Shown here piece by piece: positions 54,455 through 64,000 of a stretch of DNA of 64,000 bases. This DNA comes from Malachius bipustulatus (lineage: Eukaryota > Arthropoda > Insecta > Coleoptera > Melyridae). The first letter of the stretch is position 1, and each line of letters begins with the position of its first letter. Under the pieces are notes generated by a model that was not told the origin of the DNA, ran no database searches, and worked only from the letters and a program-made list of their open reading frames with translations. Location of the stretch: assembly GCA_910589415.1 (NCBI GenBank), contig OU342630.1, positions 77,496,186 to 77,560,185 of the forward strand. Reading direction: 5' to 3'. The position numbers were made by a program, and so were the translations under genes.

Positions 54455-54560
54455 AACTAATCAGGTTTTCAAATGAAAATAAATCATTCGATCCTCTTCT
54501 GTTGAAATACGACCTCTTGAAGGGGCTGTCAAAAAAGTAGTTTTTATTAAAAACGGAGTA
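54455..54560 (+). repeat. Dispersed repeat, copy 1 (partner at 63669-63765)
   Basis: Shared words in order with 63669-63765: TTGTTGAAAA, TTTTCAAATnAAAATAAAT, CTGTTGAnATACGACCTCTT, GAAGGGGnTGTCAAAA. Followed by CAAATGT short tandem copies at 54606-54628. Confidence 0.65.
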
Positions 54561-54629
54561 AGCTACAGACATTCAATTAAGTAGGAATGAATAGTCGTGA
54601 AAATGTCAATGTCAAATGTCAAATGTCAC

Positions 54630-56940
54630 GAATTGACATATTCTCTAACAGAACAGCTACACGTCATATCAAACGTCTAGACCAGCGTCCATACGACTGT
54701 ATTCCAGAATCTACCAACACACCATAATCTATACACAAACAAGAAGAACGGGTGTTCTAAACTCAGTTCCAAACAAATCCATTCAATTCTAAATAAATCG
54801 AGAATATTTTATCAATAATATTCTCGTGAAACAATATTTTATCTACTCCCTTATATAAAACTTATACTCCCTTTGTTGCACATACCTGTTGTTTAATGAA
54901 AATCAAAAGTCACAACAGTGCCCTTTTTTATTACAACACGGTCTTAGAAACCATCAGTCAAAAATAGCGGCTTAATGGTAGAACAACAATAATTATTAAA
55001 AAGGTATAGGTATACTCGATAAGTAAAATAATGCAAGGATGAGAGAGCAGGTGTAAAATTTACAAAGCTGTTATTATCGAAATGAGTGGCACACGCAATA
55101 TAATGTATTTATTTAATACTTTCCAATAGCTTACATCATAGTTCCCGAGGGACAGAAATCAAAATTTTTAATTCGTTTAATTCTTTAGTAAGTAAGGTAA
55201 GTGGGTTAGTCTTGGCATCAAAAAATCATTCGTTCGTATTTTTTGTAAACGGGAGTAGAAAGTATAGTACAATAACTCAAGATGAAAGACAATTTCGCAC
55301 TCGCGGAAAATGTCCCTTTCAACTCTGGTTATGTAATTTTAGGTAAAGTAATAGGGAACATGATTAAATATTAAATCCAGTTTGTTAACCCATTCCAACC
55401 CTGCATAAAAAGCATGGAAGTGTTATTAAAACTGTGGAACGAATATATAGGAAATTGGCATATTAACTCTAAATAAATAATTATAATAGTCCGACTTAGC
55501 TACCACCCAATTAATTAAATTTCAAGAATACCTATGTGTGTTAATGGATTTGCCGTAATAAATCTTTATATTTTAGAAATGTACTCCAATTATTATGCTA
55601 ATACGCATCTACTGACACTAAAGAGTACATTTCGACTATGGTAAGTCTCAAGAGAGTCCTTCATTTTTATGATACCAAGACTTATAAATCAAAGTAACCC
55701 GTTATCCTACTTTCCATCTTTTTAATCACGTTAATGGATAGCAAAAGTTTCCGGTGAAAAACCCTCAGGGTTTATTGCCTACACTCAATAACCATCTACG
55801 AATAAGCCATGCACTTTTAAAGAGATGGAAGACTTTTGATAAAGTTTTATAGCGAAATTGGCGAGATAATTTCAACCAAAACAAACCCTCAAGGTTTGTA
55901 TTGAATTCTAATTATTACATTTGTTAATTTTGTAAATGTTTTGGAATGATAGATCATTTACTAAGTGCCGTTTATTGAATTTCAATCACGCGCCTAAATA
56001 CCTTAGTAATTTAAAAAAAAGATTGATTGGTTTGTGATGAGATTTAAGCAATGACCTCGCAATATTAAAAATCATGTACCAAGTGTTGAAAAATAATTAT
56101 AGCAATTAGGTAGTTTTATAAAATTAGTGTAAGTAAATATACTTTATTATTAGTGTATTTTTTTACAGTTAGCTTAATAATAGCTAATGATTAATGATTA
56201 ATTATAATAACTTTATTTCACAGCTTCGAAGATTCAGCTATATTCAGCAGGTGACTGGTGTTAATGTAGTAATGATGATACCCAACAATTATGACGGGAG
56301 TAAAGTGATCTTTCAGATTAATTACCTGCAGCAAAATAATTTTACTCTCCTGTAGCATGATGCTTAATTTATTATTTTGCATAACCAACATACAATTTGT
56401 AGTATGTTAAAATAAATTTCTCATTTACATATCTATACAGAGCGTTTTTTTTTATAATTCACGCCACTGGGATCGATTTAATTAGAGGAAAGTTGCACCA
56501 TTTCCTTTGATTTGTAGCGTCTCCGTGGAGACGTTCCCCGCTTAAGGGGTTAAGATCTGTAACAAAATTAAGGATAACTGCGGCAGTGGTTGCTGAAATA
56601 TCCTGAAAAAAACTGAAAAATCCAGATTTCTTATTTTCACTTAAAAACACTGCTAAAGAAATAGTGTTTTGTCGGTAACATGGACCTTTCTTTCACGCAA
56701 TATAAGGTGTTTTCTATTCAATACTGGACCCTTCGTCCGCGTTCGAAAGTTACGATTTGCGACACTTTGCGCATGACTGCATGCAACATACGTTGATTCT
56801 ACTGAGCGTGAAAAATTTACACTCACAGAAATACTTAACAGTTTAGCAACAGTAAACAGTGAGCGGTAACTCTGGACGCAAGTGCTACCTCATCAACTCA
56901 ACATTGACATTATGAATGAAACATTCAACATTTAAATGGC
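54630..56940. other. A+T-rich spacer; one MITE-end-like word
   Basis: ATTCACGCCACTGGGATCGA at 56457 looks like one end of a CAGTGGCG-type MITE, but no second end is found. Nothing else recognised. Confidence 0.4.
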
Positions 56941-56944
56941 CGTC

Positions 56945-57270
56945 TCTAGATCTATTGAAACAGTCGATCCTTTTGAGGCACTTTGTGTTGAATTTCTGCC
57001 ATAACTTGGCAAATGTTGGCTGTTGAGTGCTCTAAAGTTTGAGGATTATTCATACAAGCAAGGTCTTCCGCATAACTGTAAAAAAAAGGCCGATTGAGGT
57101 CGCCGAAACGTTAAATTACGCGTCCTTGAAACTCTGGCACAATACAGCCAATTGGTCGTTTTGTGGCTTATTGTGACGCCGTTTTGTTGGAACGCACATC
57201 TCTTCCAAGTAAAAATCTTCCATCGCAGATCAAAAAAAGTTTGTTTGTACGACCATAGCGCTCCGTTCAA
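56945..57270 (-). pseudogene. Tc1/mariner-related transposase fragment
   Basis: The minus strand reads RCAFQQNGVTISHKTTNWLY, resembling FQQDGAxxH of insect mariner-related transposases with the second catalytic D replaced by N; then NLTFRRPQS in place of the ISRRGD..WPPRS segment, and, after a frame change, YAEDLACMNNPQTLEHSTAN and ICQVMAEIQ, which matches the WGYxKDxVYxxxPxTxxxLKxxI end of that family. The NxDLTPxDFFLW segment is deleted. It is a badly decayed fragment. Confidence 0.6.
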
Positions 57271-57274
57271 ATAC

Positions 57275-60180
57275 TTATTTGAGAATTTTCAGATTTCCAA
57301 ATGCGACAATTTTGCTTGCTTACCCACCGAACTAGTATTGAAGCGCCAAAACTAATAAACATTAAACTAATAAATGACAGTTGCAATTACAGGTAGTTTG
57401 ACGTATCAGTGATGCCAATGCTATTGTTTTTTTTTTTCAAAATTTTTTTGAAAGCCTATAAATACTACGCTATAATAGCGTTCTTATGGAAACCATTTTC
57501 GAGTAAGTACATGTTTATAATATGCACTTTTTTGCTATAATATGCTATTATATTTCTTATGCATGGTTTACATATGACGGCTTAACCCCGACTCACCCAG
57601 TATATTTAGGTAATACTTACATTACTTATGAATATTTACATATACATACTTAGCTTTCCTTCATAAAAGCAACATATTATAATCCTTGAGCATTCACTTC
57701 TTTATCCCGCAGTGTTCTCCTTCTCTCACGGTGGGATAAGTTATATTTTGACTCGCTCCATAATATTTAGACACTTATTTAGCGCGGCCGTTCTGGTCCG
57801 AATTAACACCTGTCCAGTCGTGGGAATTGTCACATTGTTTATAGAGCGGACAGAATCCCTCTGGATTTCGGTTCACACTCCAGTGTGATTTATTCTTTCC
57901 GTAAAAGGCAGGCTGCATTGAACAGCATTTCCAACAGGTCATTATGTGAATACCATAACTATAGCTATAGGTACTTGCCAAAGAATAGAACATAAGCGGT
58001 TTAATGTTCACCCACAGGCTGAGCATACATTCGAGGATTTGCTGCTGCAGGACATGCTTCGAAGTGTGTTAATTTGCGCTTCGTACCAGCGTATTTAATG
58101 TCATTCTTAATGAACAAATAATATTCGTCGTAAATTAGCTGGAGGTGTACTAGATATTAATTGTCTTTATGATAATCGGTCATTATTAGAGAAAGTTAGT
58201 AGGCTGGCTGGTATAATCCATATATAAAGTAGGTAGGCTGGTAGGCATAATCAAATTTTTTGCATGCAAATCAGAATTATTGCCATTGTTGAATTTATGT
58301 TCTAATAGAGGTGATGTCATTTGTATTTTTGCAACGCTACTCTTTTAAGAACTTTAAGAGCTAGAAGTAGCTAACTGATGGTAACTGATATGTAAAGATA
58401 TTCGTTAAGAATTTAATAGGTTAAGAAGAAAAGGAGAACATGTTTGGATAGAGCAAGCAAATACAAATAGAATAAAACATAGGCCTTTGGGTCTTTTATA
58501 GCTGATAATATATTTTGTAATCATCTGGGTCTGCTAACAGTCATCATCTGCTGTCTCGAAAATACTTCATAGTCAAAATCAACTTTTATAGAATATAATT
58601 TCAAATTGTCGGAAGTATTATAGGTACTTTAATATTTTGAAAATATTCTGTCGATCGCAAGTTCTGCGACTTTTCCTAAAAAAGGCGGCATTTTTCGTCC
58701 TGGTGGGTTGAAATTTGGCTCCTTTTAAACGTAGCGCGACTCCACGAAACCTTTTAAAAATAAGCTGGATCAAATCACGGGAAGTATTAAGTTTTCTGTA
58801 ATTTCGCGATTATTCGCATTGGGCCTAGGAACCATCGATCGCGAAGATATTTCGCAGAAGGGTTCGTTGACACCGCCAAATATGATTTATTGAAAATGGG
58901 CCGTATCGGGGAGCTTTATGGCCTCGTTCAGGGCCGCATTATTTTATTCAATACCACCGATGCGGATTTTTCTCAGTAACGGTACGTCGCTGAGAGATTC
59001 TGTTAACAATGTTTCTTAGGGGAAGCATAGATGTACAAACTTTATGAAGATATTTTCCTTTAGAAAAATATTACGCGAGCAGCTATGATAAAAGAACTTA
59101 AATATGACGATGTTTTACCAAACAGAGAAAGTAGCAAAAATGGCTTAAAAGTAACGAACAATTTGACAGATATACGTTCGTCGTTCTAAAAACAGGTAAA
59201 TACGTTTTTACGTGAAATAAAGGTAAAGCTGACTTAATAAAATAAAATAAAAACTCCGGCAAGTTTTTTGCTCAATCACAAATGAAACAACAAATCACAA
59301 GTAGGTACTTTTTTTCAGATACGTCTTAGCGAAAAATTTTATGAGAAATTTTTCAGAGGTTTATCGAGGACAATTTTCTTATTCGATACATCTTCCAGGA
59401 AAGTACGAGGTTTTTTTTGATATTAAAAAAAATAAAATAAAAATAGATTCAAAAAATTATATATTTATAGACTATCAGCCCATGGGATATTTATGGGATG
59501 TCAGCTACAATATCGAGCCGAAATTAAGGCAAAATAGGAACCAAATTAACGCAAAACGCATCTAAAACCGGCCCAAAACAGCAAATTTGGCGATTTGCCT
59601 TTGGAGAGAGACCTTTGTTCTCAGGGGTCTTAACGAGGGCACTACGGTGGCTCCATACATCAAATTGAAGGTATGGGTGTGGATGCAATATCCCTGTAAA
59701 ATTTAATAGGGGTGTATTGATTTTCAAAGTTGGATCACCTCAACTACGTACTCTTAATAAAATAAATAATAACTTCAACATTCTGTAGTAACCTAATATC
59801 AGCTGTTACTATGGAAATTTCGACCGCAGTTAAGGACCTTTTGCAGAGAAGGATTACAAAAACTAAAAAAGTTCTTTTCGTGACTATTGTCAGTCGAAAA
59901 ATAATGATTTCAAGATGGCGGCATTTTCGGAAATACCAAAAGTTGATGCCCTCTTGTTTCTTTTTTTCATTAGCCACTCCTAATCTTAATATTTATTTTT
60001 TATTTCTGCATTAATTTTGAGCATTATAAAAAGCATTGAGATTGTGGGTTCTTATTATTTGTAATAGTTTTTAGCAATTTAAATTTTTCTCTTCATTTTG
60101 GGAAAAGGAAGGGTTCATAAAAGTATCGTATATGTCGCAAATCGTTCAAAGGAGGTAAATATTACTTATAACTTCTTCTA
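57275..60180. other. Spacer; a G+C-balanced island at 58650-59030
   Basis: 58650-59030 has a more even composition and several CpG words (CATCGATCGCGAAGATATTT, GGGCCGTATCGGGGAGCTTT) but only short frames. It could be a conserved non-coding element or worn repeat. Elsewhere nothing is recognised. Confidence 0.35.
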
Positions 60181-61104
60181 TACAGGGTGTTTCAGAGATA
60201 TAGGGCCAAATTTAAAGGGGTAATTCCTCTCATAAATATAAGTTGGACAAATAAACTTTAGCTCCAAATAACGACATTTCGTTTGAAAGTTTTTAAAAAA
60301 AAATATAAAATTTTTGGTTATAACTCGTGTAAATTTGAACCGATTTTTATGAAACTTGACATAAACAGTAAACAAACTAAGATCTCTAATTTGGCTACTT
60401 CAGGTTTTATAGACGTTTTCCAATGGCGTAGATATTCAGGGTTGGAGCACCTTTTTCCTCCCTATCTTTTACGCTACCGTATTTATTGCAAAAACAAAAA
60501 AGTTATTCAATAGCCCGTGCATTTAGAACAAAAAAGCATTCTTTAGTTTTTTTCATACGACGCATTGTTTTTGAATTTTTCTCAGGCAATGTCACTAAAC
60601 ATTAAGAACGCGTGTGCATAAAACTTCTAGTTAATGAAATCAATAATCTTGCAGTACAAATGGCCAGATAAGAAAACTTCAAATATCTGAAATATCTCAA
60701 AAACTTATGAAAAATATGGTTTATGAAAAAACTACACAACCATTTTTTGTTCTAAAATGCATGGGCTATTGAATAAAATTTTTGTATTTGCAATAAAATG
60801 ACGTAAAAATAGGGAGGGAAGAGGGGCGAAAATCCTGAATATCTACACCACTGGAAAACGTTTACAAAAACTAAAATAACCAAATTAAAGAGCTTTGTTT
60901 GCTTATTGTTCTTGCCAAGTTTCATCAAAATCGGTTTAAATTAACCTGAGTTATTATAATCAAAAACTGTTATATTTTTTTTAACTTTGACGCCTTGTAT
61001 ATTTTAAACGAAACGTCATTTTGAGCTGAAATTTATTTTTCAACTTACATTATGAGAGGAACTGCACTTTTAAATTTGACCCTTTTTCTCTGAAACACCC
61101 TGTA
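60181..61104. mobile_element. TACAGGGTGTTTCAGAG fold-back element, 924 bp
   Basis: TACAGGGTGTTTCAGAGATA (60181) pairs with the right end CTCTGAAACACCCTGTA (ending 61104). Arms of about 400 bp continue through AATTCCTCTCATAAnnTAAG, AACGACATTTCGTTT, AAACTTGnCA, TTCCAATGGCGTAGATATTC and CAATAGCCCGTGCATTTTAGA-like words with their complements. Arms are roughly 80 per cent alike by eye. The ends share TACAGGGTGT with the MITE at 22541 but the interior differs. Confidence 0.85.
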
Positions 61105-62800
61105 GATATTATTTTTATCCTAACAATTTTTTTCGCAATAAATCTGTAACTCTTTTTCTTAACATGCGTCTGATCCGAAATCAATAATTATTATATAAAT
61201 AACTAAAACTCCATAAATCTTGAAATAACTGTGTGAAAACAGTTTTTTTTTGCTATAAATAAAACATTAATGATCTTACGACCGCTTGAATGATTCTAAA
61301 TAAATAAAAACGTAAAAATACATGTAAGTTTTTTATATTTTAATAAGTTAGCTCCAATCTAATATGCAAATAATAAAATTAAAATGCACTCTTAATAGAG
61401 GCGCCAAAGGCCTCAGTTATTTATTACCGGACCACCCTGCTTGCCTTCAAATCTATTTATTGCGAACTCATATCACCTCGTACCTACTAAGTCAGCCTCG
61501 CCAATTATTGAGAAAAAAACTGCTTGATCATTTGAGAATTGTTCCGTTTAACGGGTTAACGAGATGATTTAAGTTTTTGTGTAAAGTTATAAGCGTAGCA
61601 ACGGTGCATAAATGCCTACAGTAATTTTACGAGATGAAGAAGTGTGATATTTACGACTAACTAGGTACGATAGTACGAATTTAAAGATCGTTCTGAGATT
61701 TCCGTGAGTTAAATCATAGCGTGTGTGGAGGCCCTTCAACACCTATACTCGCGAAAGAATATCTAATGGCTAGCGTCATTTACGGAAAGAATTATATTAA
61801 TGGTGTCCTCAAGGCGAAAAACAGATCTCCAAGAGAGATAATGTATGTAAAATAAAATGAGATATTCAATGGCTAGGCCATTAATTTAAGTTACTGCTTA
61901 TTGTGGCCAACAGGTAACATAGACCGATCGGGATAACGGGCCAATTGCACCTCTGTCAGGCCGGAGTTTAAATTACCATCAGTTATCAATAATATAAATT
62001 AGACCACCTTTTATGAGCGATACAAATTTAATTTCTAGCCTCCACGAAGTTGGAGATGTTTAATTCAAATTGATTAAATACTGAAATCGGTGAGGCTTGC
62101 TTCTTAGTCTTATCTATGTACTTATTGAAAGCATTCATCCATCAAATACTTTATACCTATAATAAATTTGGTCTCAAATTTGTTATCATGAAGAAGAAGT
62201 CTTACTAATTATTATTACGGGCTGATGATTATAATTTCTAAGACTAAAGGCTTTCGACTTTCGTCTAATTAAATTAAAAATTTAGACTTAATTAAATTTT
62301 TCTTAGTTGCATGATATTTCAATATTTGTTCATTACTCTGATAAAATGATCTATCAATATCCTGTTACTTTCTTTCATAGCTCAAAATTTAAACGTTGAA
62401 AGATGTCATTGATGGTTCGGAGGCTAATTATAATAATTAATATCGGATGTGTGTTGAGGACTTGAACCTATTCTACTAGGTAAGTAGCCAGATGATTCTA
62501 TGCATGTGCATACATATTTAATTTGAAAGCTTCATTTATTATGTTAATTCCCGATGCAATGCTATTTTTTTCCTTTGTTTATTGATTGCACTAGGCTACC
62601 TATGTCGTCTAGTCCTGGACATGATTTACAATTATTCACTTCTCTTTGGAGAAGTTCACTAAATTTACCGATGAATATTCTCTATGGCTTTAGGGGTTGC
62701 ATATTATAAAATCAAGAAGATATAAGAAGATCTCAAAGAAGATATAGGGCATTTCTAAGATTATGTTAAGTATTTTAAATAATAATAAAATTAATGTTTT
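61105..62800. other. A+T-rich spacer
   Basis: 61,720-62,060 has a more even base composition with short frames only. No gene or element recognised. Confidence 0.4.
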
Positions 62801-62801
62801 T

Positions 62802-63109
62802 TGTTTTTGGTCAATGAAGTGATCATTTTTTCAATCAACCCCCTATTTGTCGTCGCTAGGGTCTTCTTAAGAAAAATGTTTTCCGCTAAAATAAAAACTT
62901 GGATATGAAACCACTACATGTGAAACTTAAAGAAAATGTTCTTAGGAAGACCTTAGTTTGAAATAAAATATTTTCTTTTTATTTCTCTGGAAAAAAGTTT
63001 GAAACTAAACGGAAAATATACTTCATAAAAAGTCATTTTGCAACAATGTTTCACAAGTAGAGGGTTGCCATTTAAAAAATTATGATGCCGTCATTGACTA
63101 AAAACCAAT
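62802..63109. mobile_element. Small fold-back element
   Basis: TTGTTTTTGGTCAATGAAGT and CAACCCCCTATTTGT on the left pair imperfectly with ACAAGTAGAGGGTTGCCAT and GTCATTGACTAAAAACCAA on the right. TCTTAAGAAAAATG / CATTTTCTTAGGAAGA-type words lie nearer the apex. Non-coding. Confidence 0.55.
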
Positions 63110-63668
63110 GACGTGATTATAATATTATGTTACACGTCAGAAAATGGCATTTTAAGAAACAAAATCCACCTGTCAAAGCAATTTCTACTGAAACGTTACA
63201 TACATAACGGAAATACGAATTTTGTTTCAAACTTTATACACACACTGTATTATAAGCAACAACTTTCCAAAATGTCCTTTTCAAACAATTACCAGGCAGT
63301 TCAAAATTAATTGAAAGCATGTAAGAAATATGCGAGATTTTATATCAGACCCTGAATTAATGACATATTATTGTCTCTTGTCTCCATCTTTTTTCTTACC
63401 ATTATAAATGAAGGCGACAAACTATTCGACGGCTTTACGTAATTAATATCTTTCAGCGTTTATTATAGCTACCTGTCGCACAAAAAAGGGCTTCGTAGCA
63501 TAATAGCTTTGAATTTAAGATAACATCATCTCGTGAAACATTTATTTACAAATATTTTATCGTACTTTTTTTGTATTTTATATACCTACATGTAGAAGTA
63601 AGTGGGATTATTATTTAGTACAAGTTAATAATAAATTTCATCATCAATAAAATTAGGGAATGGTTCCT

Positions 63669-63765
63669 TGTTGAAAATTAAGCAATTTTTCAAATAAAAA
63701 TAAATTATGTTTATCCCTTTCCTGTTGAGATACGACCTCTTGAAGGGGGTGTCAAAACAGTTTTT
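63669..63765 (+). repeat. Dispersed repeat, copy 2
   Basis: Second copy of the 54455-54560 repeat in the same orientation, ending in a T-rich run. Confidence 0.6.
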
Positions 63766-64000
63766 TTTTTTTCTGAAATACACGGAACAAATTACCGAAA
63801 TTAAATTTAGTAAGAATAATAGTCTGGTATTAGGAATATACTTAGTGGACATTTCGTTTATTTCCCCCTTCTGTTTTAAGGGGTAGTAAAGGCCACCCTA
63901 GAACTTATTTCGCAAGTAACTTTTTTCTTACAGCTACTTGTAGCTGTATCTGTACCTTTACGTGTACATACTTAGGTAGCAATATTTGCATGGAGGTAGA

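Noticed and set aside
56515..56540. GTCTCC..GGAGAC palindrome considered as a binding site
   Set aside because: Single short palindrome with no repeat or gene context to support it.

Overview
This is a stretch of strongly A+T-rich animal nuclear DNA, almost certainly from an arthropod and most likely an insect. The reasons are the transposon families present (RTE, R1/I-like, PIF-Harbinger, a THAP-bearing P-like element, pogo, IS630-Tc1-mariner, Penelope-like, DIRS, Gypsy), spliceosomal signals, many short TAGGTACCTA-type words and dozens of long fold-back repeats. I cannot name the order. I found no convincing host protein-coding gene, tRNA or rRNA. Nearly everything interpretable is mobile DNA in various stages of decay, separated by A+T-rich sequence in which I see no feature.

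Layout. 0.6-1.7 kb: decayed Gypsy gag-protease remnant (minus strand). 2.8-4.1 kb: a fold-back element nested in another. 6.6-7.4 kb: a third fold-back. 7.8-10.8 kb: a non-LTR-type reverse transcriptase (minus) with a zinc-knuckle/nuclease-like C-terminus, frameshifted once and bracketed by inverted copies of a 130-bp repeat. 10.9-15.8 kb: four more fold-backs, one with hammerhead-ribozyme-like motifs. 18.9 kb: a possible tRNA-derived SINE head. 20.5-21.3 kb: RTE-like RT fragment. 22.5-25.0 kb: a TACAGGGTGT MITE next to an internally deleted Harbinger element that carries a 587-bp P-like element. 26.0-27.6 kb: a near-perfect palindrome built from Penelope-like 3' ends with a GIY-YIG nuclease ORF. 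27.7-28.5 and 33.6-34.6 kb: fold-backs. 35.9-41.7 kb: a stack of nested DNA transposons, with an intact 460-aa DD82E transposase innermost, inside a small TIR element, inside a pogo/CENP-B-like element, inside a short element with TTTACGCACAATTG ends. 41.8-47.7 kb: a nearly complete DIRS retrotransposon. 48-51 kb: two more non-LTR fragments. 57 kb: mariner-like transposase remnant. 60.2-61.1 and 62.8-63.1 kb: fold-backs.

The DIRS element is the most informative unit. It has inverted termini and an internal complementary region, gag with a probable spliceosomal intron full of 197-bp tandem repeats, a U UUU UUA heptamer in the right phase for a -1 shift from gag into RT-RNase H, and a tyrosine recombinase reading frame broken twice. 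The 460-aa transposase at 38.1-39.5 kb is the only other long, unbroken, catalytically complete gene.
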